Assembly: GCA_003996215.1 (NCBI GenBank)
Contig: QJPP01007235.1
Span: 248,001 to 312,000 of the forward strand
DNA length: 64,000 nt
Direction of reading: 5' to 3'
Source: Jaltomata sinuosa
Lineage: Eukaryota > Streptophyta > Magnoliopsida > Solanales > Solanaceae
Below the pieces are notes generated by a model. That model saw only the letters and a list, made by a program, of their open reading frames with translations, did no database searches and had not been told where the DNA came from. Position 1 is the first letter of the stretch; the number at the start of each line of letters is the position of its first letter. Of the stretch, positions 13,188 through 24,734 are shown one piece after another. A program made the translations under genes and the position numbers.

Positions 13188-13528
13188 GCCCGTCTCATAA
13201 TAACATCATACGACCCGCCTATAAGGTCAAGATCACATTCCACCAACTCAATGTAAAACAACTCTAAATCAGCTCACAACAATATATCAAACCCAAACTT
13301 ACTGATTGTTTCCTTTTATTTTCCTCGTAACAATATCAATATGAATTATGTTGGAAGTTATATAAGTACTATTATTTTATGAGAATGCAATGTAACATAA
13401 AAATGAGGGTGTGTTTAATCATATTTTTGCAAGAAATATTTGAAATATGTCTAACTTTTATTTTTTTATATTTATGATAAGTATGTGAATAGAATCGTAC
13501 AAAAAAAATCAGAATAAGAAAGGTAAAC

Positions 13529-13973
13529 GTGATATTATAATCTCTTAATCGTGTGAGACTTTTTAGAGAAAATCGTTTATTTCCCTTCGAACAAAGTTTC
13601 ATGTGGTCCACTACCACGATCCACGGGTTAATTTTCAAAATTTATTGTGCGTCACCCACATTATCTGAATATTTTTATGACAATCAAAACTTGCAATTAG
13701 CTTTTCTTGTGCATCTCTAAACTCGTAAAGATAAGAAAACAAAATTCCGTGATATTATAATCTCTTAATAGTGTAAGATTTTTTGAAGAAAATCATTTAT
13801 TTTTCCCTCAAACAAAATTTCATGTGGTCCATTACCACAATCCACGAATTAATTTTCAAAATTTATTGTGTATCACCCACATCGTCTGAATATTTTTATG
13901 ATAATCAAAGCCTACAATTAACTTTTTTTTGTGTACATCTCCAAATTCGTAAAGATAAGAAAACGAAACTCCA
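13529..13973. repeat. Tandem duplication, two units of about 220 bp
   Basis: Unit 1 (about 13529-13748) and unit 2 (about 13749-13973) both run from 'gtgatattataatctcttaat' through 'tcatgtggtcca...taccac' and 'tctgaatatttttatga' to 'cgtaaagataagaaaac'. They differ at many single positions, so the duplication is not recent. It ends about 280 bp upstream of the small gene at 14252 and may be part of its upstream region. Confidence 0.9.
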
Positions 13974-14083
13974 CGCCCCATCATTCCATCACATCCTTGT
14001 ACTTATCCCGCCGAATTTGGGCTAATAGTGGCTATACGTATACTCATTGGAATTACTGAAAATATGCCACCTCATTTTGACAG

Positions 14084-14116
14084 CTCAGCATGGTATTACA
14101 CACGTGTCATGCTGAG
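14084..14116 (+). promoter_or_regulatory. G-box/ABRE-like site inside a 9-bp dyad
   Basis: The arms 'ctcagcatg' (14084-14092) and 'catgctgag' (14108-14116) are perfect inverted repeats. Between them lies 'cacgtg' (14101-14106), a G-box bound by bZIP and bHLH factors, within 'acacgtgtc', which is ABRE-like. A TGAGTCA motif overlaps the right arm. The site lies about 135 bp upstream of the ATG at 14252. Function is inferred from the motifs only. Confidence 0.5.
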
Positions 14117-14251
14117 TCATCTTCTAACCGCCTTTGAAATTGAAAAATTCCCTCTTCATAATACATTAATTCCACTCCCTTCCCACTAACAAAAAAAACA
14201 AAAAAAATTAATTTCCCCCAAAACAAATCGGAAAAACAACAAAACACCGTC

Positions 14252-14554
14252 ATGGCGACGGAGAAAGAGGCGGAGCACGGCGGCGATCACCACTGGCAAC
14301 ACTATCCATTATTAGCGAACCTCGAAAAGGCGATGAAAGAAGAAGAACAAGTTGAACGAGAACTCGATGTGAACGAATTATCGCAGCTGTGCAATTTGCA
14401 CTGCAAAGGTATTCCGGCGGGTCGTGGGTCGGATCAGAGGAAAGCTACGGTAGAAATATGCGAATTCGACGATGACGGGTCGGGTCAATTGTCTGAAAAA
14501 TGTCGAACTATGTGCCAACAAGCTGATCATTTCAGGTGTCACAAGTCGACATGA
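14252..14554 (+). CDS. Small hypothetical protein, 100 aa
   Basis: An intronless frame of 100 residues. Its first third is GC-richer than the surroundings and codon-like ('atggcgacggagaaagaggcggagcac'), which argues for a real gene. The protein opens with an acidic, His-containing segment ('EAEHGGDHHWQHYPLL'), then a charged probable helix (about residues 24-45, K/E-rich), then a part with six cysteines (residues about 47-96: C-x2-HC, later IC, and two C-x3-C-type pairs near the end) and an acidic 'EFDDDGSG' loop. There is no signal peptide or membrane segment. I do not recognise the family. The G-box dyad upstream and a CT-rich leader fit a stress-responsive gene, but that is inference. It could also be the remnant of a longer gene. 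Confidence 0.55.
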   Translation: MATEKEAEHGGDHHWQHYPLLANLEKAMKEEEQVERELDVNELSQLCNLHCKGIPAGRGSDQRKATVEICEFDDDGSGQLSEKCRTMCQQADHFRCHKST

Positions 14555-16007
14555 ATAAAATCAGCGAGAAAATCTTAGTAGTTTAGTCGATCGATGGGCT
14601 ATTTAACCTTGTAATCCCTTTCACTATTTCTTGACACTAGCTAGCGTAGCATGCGTGTTGATTAGTTAAGAGGTAAATTTAAGATAATAGTTTCAATAAA
14701 ATGCATTGTTTTTTGGTCGAATTATGTGTTCATATGAAAACAATTAATTAGCTATTTATATATACGCAATTGTAACAAATCAATTTTTAACACACAAAAC
14801 ACTAATATATATTATAATCACTGAATAGAATTAAACTAGAATACAAATACTAAAACAACAATTAACTGGAATTAGATGAACAAGCAAAGGATAACTAAAA
14901 AGGGATTGAAAAGTTTCAGACATTAGAGAAAAGATAAGATGGATAGACAGTTTCTTCCTAATAATTCCATAATTGTTTCTTTCGAACACTTAGTTCTTCT
15001 TAACTTGTTGCTAGTTGGGTTTGGATCCTAAATTAATTTTTGTAAAGTTCTTTTGGTCCTAGTCCTGCTTCTTGGCCCAATAACTAAACAATTTTTTCTT
15101 GTTATGTCTTTGTGTATTTACTGGTACTCTTCCGTTTCATTTTATGCGACACTTCTTATCATTCTCAAAAAAAATGTCATTTACTATAATTAGAAATAAT
15201 TTAATATTAAAATTCTCTTTCTACCCTTAATAAAATGATTTACAATCACACAAATATCTGAAGATTATTTTAAATCACAAGTCAAATAGTCTTCTTTATA
15301 TATTTGTACCAAATCTTTCAAAACCTTAATTTCCTCCAATATCATTAAATCTTGATTGAATTTTCATGATTACTTTGGCTCCTAACATACATCAACACAT
15401 GCATAAAATGATATTTTGAAGTCGGCAATAACAATATGGATTCAAATCACCAAATATTTAGACAAGCATCTTTACCGAAAAAGTGTCATTCTATGTAAAA
15501 AATCACATGCAATGTAATTTTCCCTAATAGTAAACCTCAAATTGACATTAATTACTAAAACCTAAACCTAATCCCCCACCCCCACCCCCATCCCCTGATC
15601 ACGACATCAACCTTGACCTGTCAAGTTCGAACTGACATAAGTGAATCAGATCAACACCTATCAACCACCAATTAGGAGTCGCTCTCTGTTACTTTTGTTG
15701 CAGCTGTCGCACTCGCTGTTCTAGCACATTCATTTTTTGTCCTTGCTTATCCAATCATTCCAAAAATTAGCTAGGACGGGCCGACGCTAATGAACAGTGA
15801 AACAACAAAGAGAAATTTTGAGAAATAGCAAATTTGAGATCATAAATAAGGAGGAGATAGCAGAAAGTTGCTAATTACGGGCGATAGCAATTTTTAAGTT
15901 AAAATATTTTATTTATTTTTTGTATTTAACGCGTCTGTTTTATTAGTCAAATACAAATACAAATTGAGGGTGAAGCATAATTTTAGTTGACGGTTGTCAT
16001 TTAAAAA
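14555..16007. other. Intergenic spacer with a truncated MITE
   Basis: The 3' flank of the small gene. Positions 15127-15300 carry half of a Stowaway-like MITE ('ttccgtttcattttatgcgacac...ctataattagaaataattta...ttaaaattctc') that matches the left part of the copy at 18787-19036 and lacks its right end. I see no gene. Confidence 0.5.
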
Positions 16008-16262
16008 GAAAGAATCATTAATGAGTATAATTCTCTCCTTAAAAGGATCATTAATGAGTATAATTCTCTATATCATTTAAAAGGAAAGGATCATTAATGA
16101 GTATAATTCTCTGGATCATTTAAAAGGAAAGGATCATTAATGAGTATAATTCTCTGGATCATTTAAAAGGAAAGGAACATTAATGAGTATAATTTTCTCC
16201 TTAAAATGATCATTTAAAAGGAAAGAATCATTAATGAGTATAATTATCTCCTTATATCATGG
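16008..16262. repeat. Minisatellite, unit about 43 bp
   Basis: Six copies of 'atcattaatgagtataatt' followed by 'ctct', most with a spacer 'ggatcatttaaaaggaaagg', recur at about 16013, 16048, 16090, 16133, 16178 and 16226. The two central copies are nearly identical; the outer copies are shortened to about 35 bp or lengthened to about 50 bp. Confidence 0.9.
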
Positions 16263-16856
16263 ACGTAGTCTGCATTTTTTAAATTACATTTTTAATTTTG
16301 AATCTGTATGTAGTTTGTGTGATTTCAATTCGAATCCATAAATACGTATAGATATTAAACTGTAAATTCAACAATACATATGTATATATATATAAATTCG
16401 ATTTGTATGTGTATGACTCTATGAATACATATGGAGTATCTGTAATTTATACAAATTATTTGTATTTGTTTTCACATTGCATACAATTAAGAACACATAA
16501 TATATTTGTATTTCATTGTTTAAATACATATACCAGAACAACCAAAAAATATAAATCATTTATATTTTATATTCGCATTGTATACAATTAAGAACACAAA
16601 ATATATTTGTGATTCATTATTTAAATACATATACCAGAATTGTCAAAAAATACAAATCATTTGTATTTGTATTCTAATTGTGTATAAAATATATTTTATA
16701 TTAAAAATACGTTTGTAAGATTACAAATCTAAGAAGATAAATATATTTTCGTGTTGAAAAAGTATAAAAATATGTATTTGTGTTCAATCAAAAATACATA
16801 CACAATAATTTGTGTGCAAAATTCATATTTGTCATATACATATACAAAATTAGAAT

Positions 16857-16897
<41 letters not shown>

Positions 16898-18270
16898 CCA
16901 GTAATAAAATCAGTTGTTGCTGATACCTTCTTCTCGGTTCCTTCTTCCATAACCAGAGCTCGGAGAAGGAAGAGTGTGAGCCTCTTCAGTTGCAGTGAAA
17001 GTTCCCGACTCTCTAGTGCTATCTCCCCCTTTTCAGCCTGGCATTACAAAAGTAGACTTCATCCACCGGACGCCCTGACTTTCTTTTTAGTTTTTCAATT
17101 TTCTGTCCTTCATTCTTGCAGATGCAAATCATAGATGACCTAGTGGCATTTATGCCAGACCAGAGCATTCTTCTCAAAAAAATAAAGCGGAGAAGGTGAC
17201 TAAATTTCACTCTTTATCATTCCTTACTACTCTTCAATTCCCATCAAGTGTTGTCTTATTTCCCAAGCCACTGCTCAATCCTCCTTTCTGATTGAAAGTA
17301 GCAAGGAAATTATATATATATATATATGGTGGTTACTTGAAATTGTGAAAGACACAAATCATGGTATAAAAATATTTGAAATCATGAAGAAACCGACTTA
17401 GGAGTAATGGCGAGAATTTTAGGATTGTGAGAGGGATATTTGATTGAAAAAGAAAGTGAATATTAAATTGAGCGTGATATTAGGAAAAGGTTGATGCTCT
17501 TCTGATTGTATTTAGACTGTATGGATGGGGCCAGTCAAAATATTGTTATTTTTTTTATGGATAGTAATTTTTTAAAGTGTTGTTATGAATTGTAATTAAA
17601 AGCTTAGGTTTGTTATTCTCCGTGATTTTCTCAACAAATAAAGCTTTGAGGGAGTAATTAACTCCTATATTTGGGTGTTTTCTATTGTTTGTCCAAAAGA
17701 AAATACATAACTATATAAAAGATAGAAAACTTTAAAAAACAATATACAAAACAATGTAAAACTTGGTTTAAGCAATCTAATCCAGAATAGGAACACCCAA
17801 ATTATATATATAGAATTGAAGTCATAACATTTTTAGCTTTTGTTTTGTTTAAATTTGCATAGATCTGCACCTGTCCTGCCTCGCATAGCTTTAAATCCGC
17901 ACCCGCTCCTCATAGCCTAAAACTCGCTCCTCCTCGCATTCACCCCCACCCCTGCTCCCGCTCCATTGCCATCCCTATTAGAAAGAAGTCTTTTTACCAT
18001 ACTAAAATAATGAGATTATTGTTCAGTATAAAAAATAAAATAAAATAATCTCATAAGATATCACAATCTTTCGAAAGCTCTACATCTCAAAAGGTTTTAA
18101 AAATAATTAAATTTGATTTAAAATCACAAATATCATTAGATAAAATTAATTGTCAAATCAAAATTGTCCCACCAAAGGACTTTATAAGGTCTTGATTTAC
18201 TTCACAAAATGCAGACTTTTGGTCCCAATGTCATTTTCTTGAACTAGAGTATGGTCTTTCAGACTGGAAG
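16263..18270. other. AT-rich spacer with an (AT)n microsatellite at 16859-16895
   Basis: Positions 16300-16860 are rich in 'atttgtattt' and 'aaatacatata' motifs, including a repeated 'catataccagaa' (near 16528 and 16628). A pure (AT)n run of about 18 units lies at 16859-16895, and a shorter one near 17310-17326. Positions 16900-17200 are less AT-rich and have a possible splice acceptor ('cattcttgcag'), but I could not build a credible exon there. Confidence 0.55.
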
Positions 18271-18274
18271 TTAG

Positions 18275-18437
18275 TACTTTTTCTATTTTAATTTATTATA
18301 AAATTTTAAAAAATAATTTTTCTTAAATTTTATGAGCTTAAATTAAAGATGCATATAATGTATAAAAAAATTATGAAATTTAAGAAAGAAACATTCAATT
18401 TAAAAGCAATAAATAATTAAAATAGAGATAGTATTAC
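18275..18437. mobile_element. Stowaway-like MITE, diverged
   Basis: The left end 'tactttttctattttaattt' pairs with the right end 'aattaaaatagagatagta', both next to TA. The interior is AT-rich and partly self-complementary. The call rests on this terminal symmetry only. Confidence 0.5.
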
Positions 18438-18786
18438 TTTGATAAATCTGATGCACTTTTTAAATGCCCAGGACAAAACAGTTGTTGTCACATGGAGACC
18501 CCCAACAAGATAAATATTTTTTTATTTCACGTTGCTCCATTTCTTTGAATTTTTTTCTACTTTGGTGAAAGTTTTTTATTTCAACTAGCGGGCTACCATA
18601 TTTTATCTTTAAAAGAGTATCTTTATCAAAAAAATAAGTTTGGAGAGCTATAATTTTGTATTTGATTAATTAACTTTAAAATTATTCTTACACTAATTTG
18701 TGCTTCACCAAGATTTCAGAAGTGATCCTGAAAAAAAGTTTTATTTTTTCAACTACTAAAACACAACTTCTATTAATACTCAAAAA

Positions 18787-19036
18787 ATATACTTTCTTAG
18801 TCTTAATTTATGTGACACATTTTTATTTTTATTACCTTTCAAAAAAGAATATTATTTTTCTATAATTAGAAATAATTTAACTTTAAAATTCTCATTTTTT
18901 CTTGATAAAGTGATTTATAGCCGTATAAATAGTCAAGTAGTGTTTGAGATCACAAATTTCAAAAGTCTTACTTATTTTTTTGTTAAACTTTATTGTCAAA
19001 TCAAACGATGTCACATAAATTAAGACGGAAGAGATA
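18787..19036. mobile_element. Stowaway-like MITE
   Basis: The left end 'cttagtcttaatttatgtgacac' and the right end 'gtcacataaattaagacggaag' are inverted repeats of about 20 bp. The internal part shares 'ctataattagaaataattta' and 'ttaaaattctc' with the half element at 15127-15300. Confidence 0.75.
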
Positions 19037-19205
19037 TATTTTTCTTTATTAAGGCTTGACCTGTCATGGTTTGGTAATTTGGCCAAACACTATTTAAGAG
19101 AGTAATAATTAATATTTCATCTCCAGTTGCCATATTTGAATAATTGAATTAGAGCAAAATCGTTAAAACGTCACCACAAACGCAAGAAGTCTCTTTATAT
19201 CTAAA

Positions 19206-19414
19206 ATATATATTCCGTTTAAAATACAATGACGTGTTTTGATTTGACATGAAGTTTAAAAGAAAATTTTTGAATCTTGTGATCTTAAATTAAAGTTATG
19301 TCAAATGTAACAAAATGTCTTTTAATTTTGTTGTTTTAAATATGTCACGTGAAAAATTAGAATTAAAGTATTGCAAGAACAGAAATAGTCATTCTTTTTT
19401 AAACGGAGGGAGTA
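19206..19414. mobile_element. Stowaway MITE in the CslE promoter region
   Basis: The element starts 'tattccgtttaaaatac' and ends 'tttaaacggagggagta', the classic 'ctccctccgttt' Stowaway terminus, flanked by TA. Its right edge is only about 45 bp upstream of the putative TATA box and about 100 bp upstream of the CslE start codon. Confidence 0.8.
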
Positions 19415-19458
19415 TTTAAATAAGGAAAAATATCTGTGGAAACTATAGTACAGTAGTA

Positions 19459-19468
19459 TTATATATAG
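19459..19468 (+). promoter_or_regulatory. Putative TATA box of CslE
   Basis: 'ttatatatag' lies 50-59 bp upstream of the ATG at 19518. With a usual spacing of about 30 bp the transcription start would be near 19490, giving a leader of about 30 nt. Confidence 0.45.
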
Positions 19469-19517
19469 TACTATAAGATAGAGGAAGATAATCCTCAAAG
19501 AGAGATTCATCATTCAT

Positions 19518-22500
19518 ATGGAGAAGTTAAAGTATGAGCCTTTATTTGAGACCAAGAAGGCAAAGGGGAGGATATTATATAGGCTATTTGCAACTTCACT
19601 TTTTTGTGGGATTGTTTTGATTTGGATTTATAGACTATGTAATATACCAAAGCCAGGTGAAAATGGTAGATATGGTTGGATTGGGATGCTTGGAGCTGAA
19701 CTATGGTTTGGTTTTTACTGGTTCCTCACTCAGTCTCTTCGTTGGAACAGAGTTTATCGTCACACATTTCGAGAAAGGCTGTTGATGAGGTATGTGTGAC
19801 GATCTCATCTAAAAGTTTAATGTGTTAGATTGAATGGTTGACTCATTTATGATGATTAATATGAGTTGAGCTTTAATGAATCAGTGATGATTCATATAGC
19901 CGATCTTAACTTGTTTGGGACTGAGGCGTAGTAGTTGTTTTTGTTTATTCAGCTTAGCACTTGTTTGTATATGGCGATGACATGAGCTGAGCTTTACTGA
20001 ATCAGTGATGATTCATATAGCCGATTTCAACTTGTTTGGGAGTAGTAGTAGTAGTTGTTGTTAATTGAGCTGAGTACTTGTTTATAATGATGACATGAGT
20101 TAAATGAATCAGTGATGATTCATATAGCTGATCCCAACTTGTTTGGGATTGAGGTGTAGTTGTTGTTGTCTTTTATTGAGCTGAGCACTCGTTTTTGATG
20201 ATGACATGAGTTGAGCTTCGATAAAGCAGTGATGATTCATATAGCCGATCCAAACTTGTTTGGGACAGAGGCGTAATAGTTGCTGTTGTTTATTGAGCTG
20301 AACACTTGTTTTTTACGATGGCATGAGTTGAGCTTAAATGAAGTGAGTATTCATGGATCCGATCCAACTTGCTTGGGATTGAGGCGTAGTTGTTGTTGTT
20401 GGTGTTGTTTATTGAGCTAAGCACTCGTTTATGATGATGTCAATAAGTCGAGCTTAATTGAAGCAGTGGGGATTCACATAGCCGACCCCAACTTGTGTTG
20501 GGACTGGGGTGTAGTTGTTGTTGTTGTTTATTGAGCAGAGTACTCGTTTATTCATTTAAATTATATTTTCAACTTGCCCCTCATAGGACCTGATTGTTTT
20601 ATGTGTCATCAAGCACGTAAAAAGGTTTTTTGATTAAGAGTGGAGGTGGAATTTGAATTCAGAACCACACTGTCTGCTCTTATAACATGTTGAATTGTGT
20701 GATCTTCTCATCTGAAAGTTTAAACCGTTAGATAGAGCAGAACACTCGTTATTCATTTAACTACATTATCAACTCGCCTCTCACATAGGGGCCTGATTCG
20801 TTCATGGATCAAGCATGTAAAACAAAAATTTAGGCTCTAGTGCCAGTTGAATTGTGTAATCATCTCGTCTTAAAGTTTAAGTTCAAGTTGTTAGAGAGAA
20901 CATAGTTTTCTTAACGTTATTGTTTACTGTTGAATGAAATAGGTACGAGAATGAGTTGCCGAGAGTAGATGTATTCGTGTGCACAGCTGATCCTGCAATA
21001 GAGCCACCAATTATGGTGATCAATACAGTTTTATCAGTCATGGCTTACAATTATCCTCCAGAAAAGCTCAGTGTTTATCTCTCAGATGATGCTGGTTCTG
21101 AGCTTACCTTTTATGCCTTGCTAGAAGCTTCTCGCTTTGCAAAACATTGGCTTCCTTATTGCAAGAAATTCAATGTTGAGCCGAGATCTCCTGCTGCCTA
21201 TTTTGCATCTTTGTCTGTGTCAGATCAATCAAATGAAGATTTTTCCGAAATAAAGGTACTCCCTTTGTTCCAATTTACATGGCGTTAACTTCTTTTTAGT
21301 TTGTTTCAGAAAAAATGACGCGTTTATATTCTTGGAAACTCTTCAACTTTGAACTTCATGTTTTATCCTTGGTGACGTGCCCTTATAGTCATAGAACCGT
21401 CATGACATGTTTAAGACCTCAACTTTTTTTCTTATTAAAATGTATTGATCCAAAACTGTTGAATGTCAAGTGAATTTCAAGCATAAATCTTACTACTAGC
21501 TAATTAGTAGGTGAAATCGATAAAATGCTGAGGTATACATATGGTTTTTGATGGCCAACGTCTTTTCATAATGCTGCAGAGATTATACGAGGACATGGCA
21601 AACAAAATTGACGTTGCGTGCAAGGCTGGAACAGTCTTAGATCAAGCAAAATCTGAATACAAAGGATTTTCCAAATGGAATTCATATTCATCCAAGAAAA
21701 ACCATGCTGCTATCTTGCAGGTATAAGTAAAGAAAAAAAAAGTATCAAAAATATTGGTTCAAGTTAGGCTATGTACTGGTTTCTTATATATACACAAAAA
21801 TTGTTTTCACCCTTTTTTGTACAGTGTAATTTTCCGATGGAGGGGATTCAATTGAACCCTCCTCTTCGTTAAAGGTAGCTCCGCTGCTGACTATCACATA
21901 TGGATAGAATAAATACAACTTTACGTATCTGATCTTATCTATGTCTGCTTTCATTCGCGTACTAGATACTCATCGACAGCAGAGATGAAGATATAAAGGA
22001 CATTGACGGGGTAATACTGCCAACGTTGGTCTACATGGCTCGGGAGAAGCATCCTCAACACTTCCATAATTTCAAAGCCGGGGCGATGAATGCATTGGTA
22101 AGTCTTAGTACCAGTTGCTCATCACATAAGTGTGAGCAAGATGTTTTTGTTACTTCATGAAATCTTGGATAAAAATGTGGATTATTTTGTAAACTAAAAC
22201 TTTCAGATCAGGGTGTCCTCGGAGATCAGCAACGGGCTAGTAATTCTGAATGTAGATTGTGATATGTACTCGAACAACTCAAACTCGATTCAAGATGCTC
22301 TTTGCTTCTTTATGGATGAAGAAAGAAGTCATAAAAATGCTTTCGTGCAATTTCCACAATGTTTCGAAAATACCACTAAAAACGAAGTTTATGGTTCTCT
22401 AAGAGTAATCGATGAGGTCAGTACATCTCTACTGTGTTTTATCTCCTGAATCATTCAATGTGTTTGATGAATATTCATTGCTAAAATTTTCCTACCATTA

Positions 22501-24288
22501 CTTTTACGTCAACTTAAGGTGGAATTCCACGGTGCTGATGGTTACGGAGGTCCTTTGTATACTGGAACTGGCTGCTTTCATAGGAGAGACACTCTTTATG
22601 GTAGAGAGTTTAGCACGGAAGCTAGGATTGATTTGAAGAGTGCATGTCCTGAGAAGATGGAAGAAAACGTGCACGAGTTGGAAGAAAGACTAGAAAGATT
22701 AGCAAGTTCCACGTACGAGCTAAACACTCAATGGGGAAATGAGGTATGACTATCTGATTTTCAAATTTTAGATGAGATGGTCACACAGTTTAGTAACTGA
22801 ATCGTTGTGAACTTAACTAACATGACAGATTGGTTTGAAGTACGGGTGCCCAGTCGAAGATGTATTGACCGGGTTGACAATTAAGTGTAAAGGTTGGAAA
22901 TCTGTTTATTATCGTCCGAAAAGGAAGGCCTTTTTAGGGGTTACTGCAACGACGTTGGATCAGATATTAGTGCAGCATAAGAGATGGTCCGAGGGAGATT
23001 TAATGATTCTGTTTTCTAAGTATAGTCCTGTTCGGTATGGACTTGGAAAGCTCAATCCCGGCCTTGTGCTGGGATATCTCCATTACTGCTTCTGGTCTCC
23101 GAATTGCTTGGCAACTCTGTACTACTCTATCGTCCCTTCGCTTTATCTACTCAAAGGAATTTCCCTGTTTCCACAGGTATTTTTTGCCCCTTTATCATCT
23201 CATTTTCTTTACAGTATCATACTTAAATTTTGGCGTAAGTCCTTACTGCACCAGTACCGGTTATGAGCCACATTAGCTGAGAGTTTCTCGTCTTTGTCCC
23301 CTTAATGCATTATACATTGCAAGGGGAAAAAAAGAGAACCTTGAATTCTATAGGCTTAGCTAAGACGATTTCAAACAATAGTAACATAGAATCATCAAAC
23401 AGTACCTGTCTGATTTTTTCTACAAGTTGATTGCTGAGGAAAGATATCGTAGCCTCGTTGAGTCAATAAGAATACCAAAATTATCTCGTTAGGGGTAACG
23501 ATGCTGTCAATGATATATGCACACACTTGTGGACTTCTTTCTATCAAATTTACTGTCCATTAAGCTCAGATTCTCCAAAAATGCACTACTTTTGGGGGAT
23601 CTGACATGCACCTGACAACATTTTTGAAGAGTCTGAGCAAATATAAAACTGGCACTAAATGCACATGGCGAGCAAATTCACTGCCCTTCGAAAGAATTTG
23701 ACAAGTTCCCCTTTTGCTATCAACTTTCAGGTCTCCAGCAAATGGTTCTTGCCATTTGCTTACGTGATAATTGCGGAACTGATATATAGTTTTGCTGAAT
23801 TCCTCTGGAGTGGTGGAACAATTCTTGGATGGTGGAATGAACAAAGAATATGGCTTTACAAGAGAACAAGCTCCTACATGTTTGCATTTCTTGATACAAT
23901 GTTGAAGTTATTTGGTTCTTCCAATACAACATTCATAGTAACTCCAAAAGTCACTAATGAAGATGTGTTGTTGAGATACAAACAAGAGAAAATGGAATTT
24001 GGAAGTGCTTCACCTATGCTTACAATTTTGTCAACATTGGCAATGCTCAATCTTTTTTGCCTTATGGGGTTAGTGAAAAAAATGATATTAACAAGAGAAT
24101 TGGGATTGAAATATGTATTTGAAACTATGGTTTTGCAAATTTTGCTTTGTGGGGTTCTTGTTTTTATTAACTTGCCTATGTATAATGCTCTTTTCTTTAG
24201 GCAAGACAAGGGGAAAATACCTAGCTCTACTGCAGTTCAGTCTATTGTTTTTGCACTTTCTGTTTGCACATGTATTGCATATCTGTAA
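19518..24288 (+). CDS. Cellulose synthase-like protein E (CslE)
   Basis: Eight exons (19518-19789, 20943-21255, 21580-21720, 21966-22097, 22207-22416, 22519-22743, 22829-23176, 23731-24288) join in frame to 732 residues, the usual CslE length, close to Arabidopsis CSLE1 (At1g55850). CslE proteins are Golgi or ER membrane GT2 glycosyltransferases whose substrate is unsettled. Two N-terminal membrane segments (about 20-40 and 52-72) precede the cytosolic catalytic domain. The GT2 residues are present: D139/D140 (in 'YLSDDAGSE'), D303-C-D305, D442 (in 'PVEDVLTG') and Q480-H-K-R-W484. The second acidic motif reads DDA where DDG is usual. Several membrane segments follow residue 515, and the C-terminus is 'CTCIAYL'. 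Intron 1 (1.15 kb) holds an array of SINE-tail repeats and intron 7 a MITE fragment. CslG/M enzymes of saponin and glycoalkaloid pathways are relatives, but this N-terminus ('LFETKKAKGRILYRLFA') is CslE-type. Confidence 0.95.
19830..20545 (+). repeat. Array of about six SINE-tail-derived repeats, 100-125 bp each, in CslE intron 1
   Basis: The motif 'gtgatgattcatatagccgatc...aacttgtttgggactgaggcgtagtagttgttgtt...ttattgagctgagcactcgtttatgatgatgacatgagtt' recurs at about 19888, 20003, 20110, 20229, 20345 and 20465. The core 'agccgaccccaacttgtttgggattgaggcgtagttgttg' is the 3' end of a common Solanaceae SINE. A SINE insertion seems to have expanded in tandem together with flanking 'ttgagctgagcac' DNA. 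Confidence 0.85.
23563..23646. mobile_element. Fragment of the palindromic MITE in CslE intron 7
   Basis: 'agattctccaaaaatgcactacttttgggggatctgacatgcacctgacaacatttttgaagagtctgagcaa' is a partial copy of the hairpin element seen at 10436-10563, lacking one outer arm. Confidence 0.7.
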
Positions 24289-24734
24289 TAGTTGAAGAGT
24301 CCCATGTCGGATGAAAAAGGGATACGTGGTCTCCTTGGGAAATCCAACTAGCTTTTGAGATTGATTTATATCCAAGATTCATTTTTTTACCGTGACATCA
24401 GTGCTGGATCATTTTAGAAACAATGTGTAATTTTGTGATCATGAGAAGAAATATATGCTCCATGTGTTAAATTGTTACCGAGTTTAAGTTTTATGTATTG
24501 ATGATGGTGTGTCAAGGTAAAAATATTTATACAATCAGATTACTTGTAAGATAATTACAAGTAATATCTTGTAATGTTATTTTGATAATATTCTTTGACA
24601 GTAACTAATATTTACAAATGTGAATTCCATCTTACTAATAATTTTAAGAAAAGACAACAACATCTGAGAACTCGGTTTACCTCGCAATATTTTGTTGAAT
24701 CACTTTAGATTTACAAACAAAATGCTGAACTCCA

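Noticed and set aside
16729..17134. Frames of 73 and 127 codons over the (AT)n run
   Set aside because: The Tyr-Ile repeats come from the AT microsatellite, with no conserved protein around them.
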